Virus record (IMG/VR): IMGVR_UViG_3300011115_000012
Span: 1-24,991 of that record
Strand: one strand, 5' to 3'
DNA from: a virus
Length of the DNA: 24,991 nucleotides
Shown here: in pieces, positions 1-8,144 of the stretch
Layout: the number at the start of each line of letters is the position of its first letter
Numbering within the stretch: position 1 is the stretch's first letter
The notes under the pieces: model-generated
What the model was told of the DNA's origin: nothing
The model's input: the letters and a program-made list of their open reading frames with translations, nothing else
Database searches by the model: none
Program-made: the position numbers and the translations under genes

Positions 1-1
1 G

Positions 2-79
2 CTAAACGGCGACTTGGATGTCGCGGGCATCCTCCCGGCGGTCGCCGTTGCTATTGAGGTTCTATGCCCGAGTCTGTAA
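2..79 (+). CDS. C-terminal end of an upstream gene (partial, tentative)
   Basis: The frame starting at base 2 is open from the window edge to a TAA at 77-79. It encodes about 25 residues reading LNGDLDVAGILPAVAVAIEV and then LCPSL. It would overlap the next start by 16 bases, which fits the tight packing seen throughout the window. The other two frames are less protein-like: one is very rich in Arg and Gly, and one has a stop at 3-5. The fragment is too short to assign a family or function. It could be chance open sequence. Confidence 0.35.
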   Translation, partial: LNGDLDVAGILPAVAVAIEVLCPSL

Positions 80-1977
80 ATGCCCTAGAGCAATATTACC
101 GTGACCTCGGGCCAGCGACCGCTAACCCTAATTTTCTGGCACAAGGTCGCAGGGCAAACGTGGCGCAGCGGTCAATGCCAGGACCAACAATGCAGGCAGC
201 CAACACCCAGCTCGCAAAAGAATTTAGCAGCATGGGGGATCGTGGCGCAATACCGGATCTCATCAACCGCGGATTAATTGCCAACACCGCAGGTCTGCCG
301 GTTGATCTCTTGAATACTGTTTTGCAATCCCTTGGACTGGGTGCAGAACAACCCGTTGGCGGTTCGGATTCAATTCGTCGGGCGCTGGAATATTACGGGT
401 TATCGTCAGACACCCAACGACCGATGCTTGAGACTCTTGCCGGACTGACCCCGCCAAAGGCTGTTATGGGAGCAGCTCGGGCAGCAGGACAAGGAGCAGA
501 AGCTGTAGGCAGGGCGGCGGCTCCGGTGGCTGGGCAGGCAATTGAGAATTACATGGTGCAATCGGGTTCTGTATTGCCGGTGGTTAAAATGGGCGGCGGT
601 AATTGGGTGAACAATTCTGTTGAAAAATCATTAGAAAACATAAAAGGTAATCTTATGGATTACCCTCGACCATTTTATGGTGCTCCGGATCATCCTGCAA
701 ATATTGCAACTATTGCAACTAATAATTGGGTTGATAAACAACTTACAAATTATGTAAAAAATCAAATGGGTACGGCTGGTGATCCAATAACAGCGTTAGC
801 AGAAAAAGGAATCTTGCATTTTGAGCCAGGCGCCACTAGTAGAACTCAATTGCCAAAAGAACTGTCGGCAAAAGTATCTCGCAGAATGTTAGATATGCCG
901 GAAGAAAACACAGCTGTATCAAACCTTGCTAAAACATGGGAAAACTATTCTGATTCCGCAATTACTGGCGCTCCATATAGACTTCAATTGCCAATGGTAA
1001 CGAAAGAAACTGCAAATCAAGAATTAAGTTTGTTGGGCGGAGATTTTGCGGTAAAAAATCCTAATGCGTTTGCATATGCAATGAATCGTGGGGCCGATAC
1101 ACAAGGTCTTGGCTTCAATAAATTATATGAAGAAATAAGAAATGCAACTTATTCCGGAGCTTCCCCGGCCAATAATTTACTTCCTAAAAATTTACAAATA
1201 AAACCAGAGTCACTTGAAAGGCTGTCTGTTCCGCAAGCGGTAGAGCGGGTAGCAAAAATAAATAAATGGAAAGCGTCCGAACAAATCAAGGCTGATTTAA
1301 ACCATTCTAAAAACGAAGCAACAATAATTGTAAAAGAATACCCAAATGAAGGTATGAATTTAGTTAGATTAAAACTTCCATCTGCTGAAATTCAACCTAA
1401 CAGAGACATAGCAAACAAAAGTTTAAAAGATGCCTTAAATTACGAAGGCAGAAAAATGAATCATTGCATTGGTTCGTATTGCCAAAAAGTAGCAATGCAA
1501 GACGGAACAGAGATTTATTCCTTAAGAGACAAAAAGGGAATTCCTCATGTAACAATTGAAGTTGAATCTTTTAAAATTCCTTACAAACCAGGTGAAGCGC
1601 AAAAATTAGCAGATGCACAAGGTTTAACTGGCGATGATTGGAATCGTTATGTTAACTCAAAAATAGCAGAAGGAAAAGAAACGGCAAATAGTGCAATTAA
1701 ATCAATACAAGGAAATTCAAATCAAAAACCAGCGGAAAAATATTGGCCAGCAATACAAGATTTTATAAATTCCAGAAATTGGATGAGCGCAAGAGATTCT
1801 TATAAAGTAGGTTTAATCAACAAAAGTGATTTAGTTGATGAATTCACAACTGACCAATTACAAAAAATGGGTAAAGGTGAATTTATTTCAAATAAAGATC
1901 TTAAATTGTTTAGAGCTAACAATCCTGGCGCTGCCAACCACGACGGTTGGGCAGATAAAACGCCACGAACATTTTAG
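64..1977 (+). CDS. Large phage protein with C-terminal PcfJ-like domain
   Basis: This is a 637-residue soluble protein. The ATG at 64 follows a GAGG ribosome site. Residues 1-180 are Ala/Gly/Pro-rich and resemble N-termini of other large virion or polyvalent phage proteins. A middle segment around residues 180-380 contains the phrase KQLTNYVKNQMGTAGDPI, which I remember from related phage proteins. Residues about 395-520 form a PcfJ-like domain. Its core is NHCIGSYC at 466-473, with Cys468 and Cys473, followed by YSLRDKKGIPHVTIEVE. PcfJ domains occur in phages and conjugative elements, and their biochemical role is not settled. After about residue 180 the gene becomes strongly AT-rich, unlike its start, which suggests a replaced or acquired module. 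Co-packaging with the ejection proteins is only inference. The family is fairly sure, the function is unknown. Confidence 0.8.
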   Translation: MPESVNALEQYYRDLGPATANPNFLAQGRRANVAQRSMPGPTMQAANTQLAKEFSSMGDRGAIPDLINRGLIANTAGLPVDLLNTVLQSLGLGAEQPVGGSDSIRRALEYYGLSSDTQRPMLETLAGLTPPKAVMGAARAAGQGAEAVGRAAAPVAGQAIENYMVQSGSVLPVVKMGGGNWVNNSVEKSLENIKGNLMDYPRPFYGAPDHPANIATIATNNWVDKQLTNYVKNQMGTAGDPITALAEKGILHFEPGATSRTQLPKELSAKVSRRMLDMPEENTAVSNLAKTWENYSDSAITGAPYRLQLPMVTKETANQELSLLGGDFAVKNPNAFAYAMNRGADTQGLGFNKLYEEIRNATYSGASPANNLLPKNLQIKPESLERLSVPQAVERVAKINKWKASEQIKADLNHSKNEATIIVKEYPNEGMNLVRLKLPSAEIQPNRDIANKSLKDALNYEGRKMNHCIGSYCQKVAMQDGTEIYSLRDKKGIPHVTIEVESFKIPYKPGEAQKLADAQGLTGDDWNRYVNSKIAEGKETANSAIKSIQGNSNQKPAEKYWPAIQDFINSRNWMSARDSYKVGLINKSDLVDEFTTDQLQKMGKGEFISNKDLKLFRANNPGAANHDGWADKTPRTF

Positions 1978-1988
1978 GAAAAAATATA

Positions 1989-2282
1989 ATGACCGCAGCC
2001 TGGACCCGCAAAGAAGGCAAAAACCCTGCCGGTGGCTTGAACGCCAAAGGCCGCGCCTCCTACAAGGCCGAGACTGGTGGAACCCTAAAGGCTCCGGTCA
2101 AGTCTGGCGACAATCCCCGCCGCGCCAGTTTTCTGGCTAGAATGGGCAACATGCCGGGTCCAATGGCAAAACCCAATGGGGAACCGACACGGCTGGCGCT
2201 GTCTCTGAAGGCGTGGGGAGCCAGTTCTAAGGTTGATGCTAAGTCAAAAGCCGCGGCGATCTCAAAGCGGAATAAAAGATGA
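1989..2282 (+). CDS. Small basic phage protein, probably DUF6321
   Basis: This is a 97-residue, strongly basic protein starting 11 bases after the previous stop, with an AGGAAA ribosome site. Its N-terminal pattern WTRKEGKNPAGGLNAKGRAS, then SGDNPRRASFLARMGNMPGP, and a C-terminal lysine-rich helix match a family I recognise as DUF6321. It is common beside packaging genes in phages. The Gly/Pro/Lys-rich N-terminal half looks extended, and the C-terminal 30 residues look helical. Its last bases overlap the methyltransferase start (ATGA, 2279-2282), so the two are probably translationally coupled. Function is unknown. Nucleic-acid or virion-DNA binding is an inference from charge alone. Confidence 0.75.
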   Translation: MTAAWTRKEGKNPAGGLNAKGRASYKAETGGTLKAPVKSGDNPRRASFLARMGNMPGPMAKPNGEPTRLALSLKAWGASSKVDAKSKAAAISKRNKR

Positions 2283-3499
2283 AGATTGAACAGGTAAAGC
2301 TCGATGCGCTGATTCCGTATGCTCGGAACAGCAGAACTCACTCCGATGCTCAAGTGGCTCAAATAGCTGCTTCCATAAAAGAATTTGGCTTTACCAACCC
2401 CGTTCTGATCGACGAGACGGGCAGCATTATTGCAGGCCATGGACGGGTGATGGCAGCGCGGAAGCTGGCGATTGCTGACGTTCCCAGTATTCGGCTCACC
2501 CATTTGACCGAGGCGCAGAAGAAAGCCTATGTTATCGCAGACAACAAGCTGGCCCTGAATGCGGGTTGGGATGACGAGATGCTGGCGGTGGAGCTCACCG
2601 ACCTGAAGGACATGGGCTTCGATCTAGACCTGACCGGCTTTAGCACCGACGAGATTGAGGATTTGCTGGCACCAGTGGGAACGGAGGGGCTGACAGACGA
2701 GGACGCTGTGCCGGAGGTGCCTGAAGCCCCTGTGACCGTCCTGGGGGACGTTTGGCTGTTGGGCAAGCATCGGGTGATGTGCGGGGATTCGACCAGCATT
2801 GATGCGGTTGAGAAGCTGATGGCGGGGGAGGGGGCTGACATGCTGCTGACCGACCCACCTTACAATGTGGCTTATGAAGGCGCAACAAAGCAGAAATTAA
2901 CCATTCAAAACGACAGCATGGGCGATGGCGAGTTTTGGCAGTTTTTGCGTGACGCGTTTGTAACCGCTGAAACTGCTATGAAAAATGGAGCTGTTTTTTA
3001 TATTTGGCACTCTGATTCGGAAGGATATAACTTTCGAGGCGCTTGCCAAGACGCCGGTTTTAAGGTTCGCCAGTGCTTGATATGGAAGAAATCGTCGCTT
3101 GTTATGGGAAGGCAAGATTATCATTGGAAGCACGAGCCATGTCTTTACGGATGGAAAGAAGGAGCTGGACACCTTTGGGCAGCAGATCGCAAGCAAACAA
3201 CTATCCTTGAGTTTGATAAGCCATCTCGCAACGGCGAGCATCCAACAATGAAGCCCGTAGGGTTGTTTGAATACCAGATGCTTAACAACACAAAGGGCGG
3301 GGATATTGTGCTCGACCTGTTTGGTGGATCTGGAACCACAATCATTGCCGCAGAAAAGAACGGGCGGTATGGTTACCTGATGGAACTCGACCCCAAATAC
3401 TGCGATGTAATCGTCCAACGCTGGCAGGAATTCACAGGACAGACAGCAACGCTGGAATCAAATGGTAAGCCGTTCATTTCGTTGAAGAAAGCCGCGTGA
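2279..3499 (+). CDS. ParB-like domain fused to DNA methyltransferase
   Basis: This 406-residue fusion has a ParB/Srx-like domain at residues 1-100, with the nucleotide-pocket motif GHGR at 53-56. A linker follows, then an S-adenosylmethionine-dependent DNA methyltransferase from about residue 155 to 400. The catalytic motif DPPY is at 192-195. The cofactor motif lies after it, as DLFGGSGT at 346-353, which is the beta-class order. DPPY in this class means N6-adenine or, less often, N4-cytosine methylation; the target site cannot be read from sequence. Such fusions are common in phages and usually lack a partner restriction enzyme, and none is seen here. Likely roles are protection from host restriction or marking DNA for packaging. 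The latter is suggested only by its position directly upstream of the terminase. Confidence 0.92.
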   Translation: MKIEQVKLDALIPYARNSRTHSDAQVAQIAASIKEFGFTNPVLIDETGSIIAGHGRVMAARKLAIADVPSIRLTHLTEAQKKAYVIADNKLALNAGWDDEMLAVELTDLKDMGFDLDLTGFSTDEIEDLLAPVGTEGLTDEDAVPEVPEAPVTVLGDVWLLGKHRVMCGDSTSIDAVEKLMAGEGADMLLTDPPYNVAYEGATKQKLTIQNDSMGDGEFWQFLRDAFVTAETAMKNGAVFYIWHSDSEGYNFRGACQDAGFKVRQCLIWKKSSLVMGRQDYHWKHEPCLYGWKEGAGHLWAADRKQTTILEFDKPSRNGEHPTMKPVGLFEYQMLNNTKGGDIVLDLFGGSGTTIIAAEKNGRYGYLMELDPKYCDVIVQRWQEFTGQTATLESNGKPFISLKKAA

Positions 3500-3518
3500 T
3501 TCCGCGTTCTTAAAAAGA

Positions 3519-3866
3519 ATGTCATTTATTAAACCTCACAGACCAACCGATAAAACAAGGCAACAGGCGCAGAGTGCTTCAGGTCTCGGCTTGCCTCAAG
3601 ACCAAATTGCTGCGTTGATTGGAATAGCGCCTGACACGCTGAGAAAGCATTACGAATTAGAGCTTGGACTGGGCAAAGCTCAAGCCTCGGCTGCGGTGGC
3701 GAAAACCTTGTTCAACAAGGCGACGATTGGCCAGGACACCACCGCGATGATCTGGTGGACTAAATCCCAAATGAAGTGGTCAGAAACCGTCCGGCAGGAG
3801 TTGACCGGCAAGGACGGTGGCGGGATCGTGGTTCACATCAACAACCAGGACACCGACCTTGTTTAG
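3519..3866 (+). CDS. terS: Terminase small subunit (putative)
   Basis: This is a 115-residue protein placed immediately upstream of, and overlapping, the large terminase gene. Residues 15-55 have a helix-turn-helix look (QAQSASGLGLPQDQIAALIG, then the recognition-like helix PDTLRKHYELEL). Residues 55-95 are helical and could form the oligomerisation core, including WWTKSQMKW. The C-terminal tail is Gly-rich with a short beta segment. This layout fits small terminases, which bind the packaging start site and regulate the large subunit. The call rests on the HTH and the gene order, because small terminases diverge strongly. The ribosome site is weak (AAAAAG), and TTCTT/AAGAA around 3508-3520 could pair over the start. 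Confidence 0.75.
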   Translation: MSFIKPHRPTDKTRQQAQSASGLGLPQDQIAALIGIAPDTLRKHYELELGLGKAQASAAVAKTLFNKATIGQDTTAMIWWTKSQMKWSETVRQELTGKDGGGIVVHINNQDTDLV

Positions 3867-5208
3867 CGCCACCGCAGCCCAAAGCAGAGCTACTGGGCTG
3901 ATGACCGGCGATGCCAAGCACGTCATGCTGGTCGGCGGATCAAGGTCGGGCAAGACGTTTGTGGCTCTCCGAGCACTGATCATCCGGGCGACTCTGGCGC
4001 CGAAGTCTCGGCACGTTGTCCTGCGGTTTCGATTCAATCATGTGAAGTCGTCGGTTATTCTGGACACCTTTCCAAAGGTCATGAGCCTGTGCTTTCCGCA
4101 GCTCACTTACGTGATCGACAAGACTGACTGGTATGCAACCCTGCCGAACGGCTCCCAAATCTGGTTTGGTGGGCTGGACGACAAGGACCGCACTGAGAAA
4201 ATTCTAGGGCAGGAATACGCCACGATATTCTTTAACGAATGCAGCCAGATACCCCTCTCGGCTCGCAACATGGCGGTCACACGACTCGCACAGAACTGCG
4301 TGGCTACGGTAGGTGGTCAACAGCGGCAGATGCGTCTGAAAGCGTTTTACGACTGCAACCCTCCGAGCATGGCGCACTGGACGTATAAAATGTTTGTCAA
4401 AAAGATTGAGCCAGAATCCGGCAAAGCATTGGCCGACTTGCTCAACTTCAGCATGATGACCATTAACCCGCGGGATAATCTGGAGAACCTGCCACCTGAT
4501 TACATCAAGGAGTTGGAGAACCTGCCAGCCAGGATGCGGCAACGGTTCCTTGAGGGCAAGTTCGCAGACGTGGCCGCAGGTGCGCTTTGGAACATTGAGA
4601 TGATCGACACCTACCGCGAAACGACCAATCTGCCCGACATGCTGCGCGTGGTCGTGTCTGTTGATCCTTCCGGCAGCGGCGACACCGACAATGCGGGGAA
4701 CGACGAGATCGGGATTGTGGTGGCTGGCCTAGGCATTGACGGCCGAGCTTATGTTCTTGAAGATTGCACCATGAAGGCTGGACCGAGCGTTTGGGCCAAT
4801 GTTGTGGCAACTGCTTACGATCGCCACGCCGCGGATCTGGTGGTGGCCGAAAAGAATTATGGTGGTGAAATGGTCCGGCATGTGATAAAAAGTGCTAATC
4901 CACACCTAAAATGCGAGTTAATCAACGCATCGAGAGGCAAAGCGGTGAGAGCAGAACCCGTTTCCGCACTGACAGAACAGGGCAAGATCCGGTTTGGCGG
5001 CACGTTCCCAGAGCTGGAGGACGAGCTGTGCTCGATGACGACTAACGGTTACATGGGCGAACGCTCACCCAACCGCGCAGATGCTTTTGTCTGGGCAATG
5101 ACCAAGCTATTCCCTGGCATCATCAAGACCGATGCCAAAGCGCAACGCAAGCACGTTATGCCGACTCAGAACATTAACCGCGGTGCAACCAGTTGGATGG
5201 GAGCGTAA
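3817..5208 (+). CDS. terL: Terminase large subunit (ATPase-nuclease)
   Basis: This is the DNA-packaging motor, which couples ATP hydrolysis to DNA translocation through the portal and cuts concatemers. With the GTG start at 3817, the Walker A is GGSRSGKT at residues 40-47. The Walker B is YATIFFNE at 134-141, with catalytic Glu141 and Asn at the usual Asp position. The RNase H-like nuclease carries acidic residues Asp283 (SVDPSGSGD), Glu345 (VVAEKNYGG) and Asp422 (NRADAFVWAM). The length suits phage large terminases. The start is uncertain. The first 14 residues lie over the small-subunit reading frame and look unlike protein. A TTG at 3859 gives LFSATAAQ, where resemblance to relatives begins, and would leave an 8-base overlap. 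Confidence 0.96.
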   Translation: MAGSWFTSTTRTPTLFSATAAQSRATGLMTGDAKHVMLVGGSRSGKTFVALRALIIRATLAPKSRHVVLRFRFNHVKSSVILDTFPKVMSLCFPQLTYVIDKTDWYATLPNGSQIWFGGLDDKDRTEKILGQEYATIFFNECSQIPLSARNMAVTRLAQNCVATVGGQQRQMRLKAFYDCNPPSMAHWTYKMFVKKIEPESGKALADLLNFSMMTINPRDNLENLPPDYIKELENLPARMRQRFLEGKFADVAAGALWNIEMIDTYRETTNLPDMLRVVVSVDPSGSGDTDNAGNDEIGIVVAGLGIDGRAYVLEDCTMKAGPSVWANVVATAYDRHAADLVVAEKNYGGEMVRHVIKSANPHLKCELINASRGKAVRAEPVSALTEQGKIRFGGTFPELEDELCSMTTNGYMGERSPNRADAFVWAMTKLFPGIIKTDAKAQRKHVMPTQNINRGATSWMGA

Positions 5209-5357
5209 TGAAAACCGGACTGTATGCCAACATTAATGCTAAGCGCGACAGAATAGCCGCGGGCAGCAAAGAGAAAATGCGTAAGCCTGGTGCTGCTGGC
5301 GCACCGACTGCCAAGGCGTTCAAGCAGTCGGCCAAAACCGCGAAGAAGGGTAAATAA
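5208..5357 (+). CDS. Tiny lysine-rich phage protein (49 aa)
   Basis: This ORF shares one base with the terminase stop (TAATG) and has GGGAG 5 bases upstream of the ATG. The protein begins MKTGLYANINAKRDRIAAGS and continues with KMRKPGAAGAP and a lysine-rich end. It has 11 Lys and 3 Arg against 2 acidic residues. I remember near-identical N-termini in many phages, always close to the terminase or portal, so this is a real conserved small gene and not noise. Function is unknown. High charge and placement suggest a nucleic-acid contact or a role around packaging, but that is inference. Confidence 0.8.
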   Translation: MKTGLYANINAKRDRIAAGSKEKMRKPGAAGAPTAKAFKQSAKTAKKGK

Positions 5358-5500
5358 TGCCACTCGTTAAGTCAAAATTGCCAACCGCCTTCCGCAAGAA
5401 CATCAAGGCCGAGGTTGCTGCTGGCAAGCGGGTCAAGCAGGCTGTAGCCATCGCCTATTCGGTCAAGCGCGCTGCGGCGGGTAAGAAGAAAGGCAAGTAA
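5357..5500 (+). CDS. Tiny lysine-rich phage protein (47 aa)
   Basis: This is the second of two consecutive tiny genes, joined to both neighbours by TAATG junctions. It starts MPLVKSKLPTAFRKNIKAEV and contains KQAVAIAYSVKRAA, then a run of lysines at the end. Eleven Lys and three Arg face a single Glu. The AIAYS-x-KR segment is a recurring motif in small phage proteins that I recall near portal genes. A single amphipathic helix is likely for residues 10-40. Function is unknown. Tight coupling with terminase and portal implies it is made in similar amounts. Confidence 0.78.
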   Translation: MPLVKSKLPTAFRKNIKAEVAAGKRVKQAVAIAYSVKRAAAGKKKGK

Positions 5501-5898
5501 TGCCGGATTGGGATAAAGCGGTTTACGGTGTTGGCGTTCGGGATGTGTATCCCGGCGAGGATAAGTATTTTAAAGACAACCCAAGCGTTACGGGAATGGC
5601 TGCGGAGGACAACAAGATTATCCTTAACCCGTATAGCAAGCTGTCCGAAAAAGAAAAGCGGTCGGTAATGATGAACGAAGCGGCGCGAGTGCATATGCGG
5701 CAGGGAATGATGGAAGCCCCGCGCTATGATTTGTCACCAGAACAAACAAAAGCCTTTGCAAACTACAGCAAAAGTATAGAAGATCAACGGCAAACGATAG
5801 CCGCACGAATATTATCTGGCGATCCCTCGGCGTTGCAACCTACGCCAGACCAGCTAGAATATGTGGGCAAATTGCGTCAATTTATGGGCGTTAAATAG
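5500..5898 (+). CDS. Hypothetical phage protein (132 aa)
   Basis: This is a 132-residue soluble protein coupled to both neighbours (TAATG upstream, TAGTG downstream). Recognisable stretches are ILNPYSKLSEKEKRSVMMNE followed by AARVHMRQG, and a helical C-terminus with LTPDQ-like spacing. I recall similar phrasing in unannotated phage proteins next to portals but know no function. There is no signal peptide or membrane segment. The NEAARVH segment is not a metallopeptidase HExxH motif. A virion or assembly role is possible only from position between terminase and portal. Confidence 0.72.
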   Translation: MPDWDKAVYGVGVRDVYPGEDKYFKDNPSVTGMAAEDNKIILNPYSKLSEKEKRSVMMNEAARVHMRQGMMEAPRYDLSPEQTKAFANYSKSIEDQRQTIAARILSGDPSALQPTPDQLEYVGKLRQFMGVK

Positions 5899-8144
5899 TG
5901 GCCTATCAAGACACGGGAATTAACGAAGCTGGCGCGGTGGCGTCGGGCGGCGCCAAGCCCGACCGCGACAACGGCGACATGCTGGCAACAATGCGTACGC
6001 GCCTGACGATGGCGATCAGTGCGTATTCGGATTCCCGTGAGGATGAGCTAGACGACCTGCGCTTTCGCGCCGCCTCGCCCGACAACCAATGGCAGTGGCC
6101 CGCCGACGTGCTGGCGACTCGCGGTTCGGTGCAAGGCCAGACGATCAACGCCAGACCTTGCCTGACCATCAACAAGCTGCCGCAGCACGTCCTGCAAGTC
6201 ACGAACGACCAGCGGCAGAACCGGCCCTCGGGCAAAGTTATCCCCGCCGACGACAAGGCTGACGTGGAAGTGGCCGAGATATTTAACGGCATCGTGCGGC
6301 ATATCGAGTATATCTCGGACGCCGACGTGGCCTACGACACCGCCTGCGACAACCAGGTCACCTTTGGTGAGGGTTACTTCCGCATCCTGACCGAATACTG
6401 CGACGACAACAGCTTTGAGCAGGATCTGCGGATCGGGCGTATTCGGGATTCATTCAGCGTCTACATGGACCCCACAATCCAAGATCCTTGCGGTTCAGAT
6501 GCTGAATGGTGCTTCATCAATCAGGAAATCACCAAAGACGAATATGAGCGTGAGTTTCCCGATGCCGCAACGCTGTCGAGCTTGGCTTACGGCGTAGGCG
6601 ACGGGCAACTAAACGCGTGGATCAACCAAGACACGGTGCGGATTGCCGAGTATTTCTACATCAAGCACGAAGCCAAGAAGCTCAACCAATACCCCGGCGG
6701 GATGACCGCTATGGCGGGATCACCGAAAGCAAAGCAAATTGAAATGATGGGTTTGGCTGCAACAAAAACCCGTGATGTAGACGTTCGGACGGTCAAATGG
6801 TGCAAGACCAACGGTTTCGAAGTGCTGGAAGAACGCGATTGGGCGGGTAAATACATCCCCGTTATCCGCGTCATTGGCAACGAATTTGAAATTGATGGCC
6901 GCATGTACGTCAGCGGATTGGTGCGGAACGCCAAAGACGCCCAGCGCATGTATAACTACTGGGTGAGCCAAGAGGCCGAAATGCTGGCGCTGGCCCCCAA
7001 GGCACCGTTTATCGGCTACGGCGGTCAGTTTGAGGGTTACGAGCAGCAGTGGAAAACGGCCAACATCAACAACTGGCCGTATTTGGAAGTCAATCCAGAC
7101 GTGACCGATGGCAATGGTGGCGTTCTTCCGTTGCCACAACGCGCACCTCCGCCGCTGGCGCAGAATGGTCTGTTGCAGGCTAAAATGGGTGCCGCGGATG
7201 ACATTAAAGGCACCACAGGCCAATACGATGCCAGCCTCGGATCTCAGAGTAACGAAGTCTCTGGCCGCGCTATCCTAGCTCGTGAAAAGCAGGGCGACAC
7301 CGGCACTTATCACTTTATCGACAACCTTGCCCGCGCCATTCGCTACGCGACGCGGCAACTGGTCGATCTAATTCCAAAAATTTACGACACACAGCGCATT
7401 GCGCGGATTATTGGGATTGATGGCGAAACTGACCAGGCGATGATTGATCCGAATCAGCCAGAGCCAGTGCGTAAGATTGTGGACCAGCAGACCGGCGCGA
7501 CCATCAAGAAGATCTACAACCCCAATGTCGGGAAATACGACGTTGCGGTCACCACTGGTCCAAGCTACATGACCAAGCGGCAGGAATCTTTGGATGCCAT
7601 GTCTCGCCTCCTGCAAGGCAATCCAAACCTGTGGGCCGTGGCTGGGGATCTGTTTATCAAGAACATGGACTGGCCTGGTGCTCAAGAGATGAGCAAACGC
7701 TTTGCCAAGACCATTGATCCGAAACTGATGGATGACTCAGACGCCTCGCCAGAACTTGCCCAAGCACAACAGCAGATGCAGGCAATGAGTCAAGAAATGC
7801 AGCAGATGCACCAGATGCTGCAAAACGTCAGCCAGTCGATGGAAGCGCAGACGCTGAAGGTCAAAGAGTTTGAGGCAGATGTAAAAGCCTACGATGCGGA
7901 AACCAAACGCATTAGCGCGGTGCAGGCCGGAATGTCCCCTGAGCAGATTCAAGACATTGTGATGGGAACCGTCCACGGCATGATTACTTCTGGCGATCTG
8001 ATTAACGAGATGCCAGGGCGCGATGTTGATATGCCCGGTATGCCAGAGATGCCGCAGGAAGGCATGGAACAGATGATGCCGCCGCAAGGTATGCCGCCTC
8101 AAATGCCCCCGCAGGGGATGCCACCGATGGGAGTTCCGCAATGA
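5898..8144 (+). CDS. Portal protein, P22-like
   Basis: The portal is a dodecameric ring at the head vertex through which terminase pumps DNA, and the docking site for tail accessory proteins. The 748-residue length is close to the P22 portal (725). Recognisable segments include the N-terminal DSREDELDDLRFRAASPDNQ, CLTINKLPQHVLQVTNDQRQ near residue 90, and the family hallmark TGQYDASLGSQSNEVSGRAI near residues 440-460. From about residue 616 a long Gln/Met-rich helix would correspond to the helical barrel or crown. The final 35 residues are Met/Pro/Gln repeats. The GTG start overlaps the preceding TAG by one base and no strong ribosome site is visible, so translation is probably coupled. Confidence 0.95.
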   Translation: MAYQDTGINEAGAVASGGAKPDRDNGDMLATMRTRLTMAISAYSDSREDELDDLRFRAASPDNQWQWPADVLATRGSVQGQTINARPCLTINKLPQHVLQVTNDQRQNRPSGKVIPADDKADVEVAEIFNGIVRHIEYISDADVAYDTACDNQVTFGEGYFRILTEYCDDNSFEQDLRIGRIRDSFSVYMDPTIQDPCGSDAEWCFINQEITKDEYEREFPDAATLSSLAYGVGDGQLNAWINQDTVRIAEYFYIKHEAKKLNQYPGGMTAMAGSPKAKQIEMMGLAATKTRDVDVRTVKWCKTNGFEVLEERDWAGKYIPVIRVIGNEFEIDGRMYVSGLVRNAKDAQRMYNYWVSQEAEMLALAPKAPFIGYGGQFEGYEQQWKTANINNWPYLEVNPDVTDGNGGVLPLPQRAPPPLAQNGLLQAKMGAADDIKGTTGQYDASLGSQSNEVSGRAILAREKQGDTGTYHFIDNLARAIRYATRQLVDLIPKIYDTQRIARIIGIDGETDQAMIDPNQPEPVRKIVDQQTGATIKKIYNPNVGKYDVAVTTGPSYMTKRQESLDAMSRLLQGNPNLWAVAGDLFIKNMDWPGAQEMSKRFAKTIDPKLMDDSDASPELAQAQQQMQAMSQEMQQMHQMLQNVSQSMEAQTLKVKEFEADVKAYDAETKRISAVQAGMSPEQIQDIVMGTVHGMITSGDLINEMPGRDVDMPGMPEMPQEGMEQMMPPQGMPPQMPPQGMPPMGVPQ
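8074..8141 (+). repeat. Imperfect tandem repeat encoding Met-Pro-Pro-Gln
   Basis: The 3' end of the portal gene carries an imperfect repeat with the consensus ATGCCNCCNCAGGGN. It encodes MPPQGMPPQMPPQGMPP and then a final GVPQ. It is a low-complexity tail after the predicted helical barrel. Such repeats can vary in copy number, so relatives may differ in length here. Confidence 0.7.

Noticed and set aside
5656-5705. Possible metallopeptidase motif in the 132-residue protein
   Set aside because: The segment reads NEAARVH, not HExxH, so no zinc site is supported.
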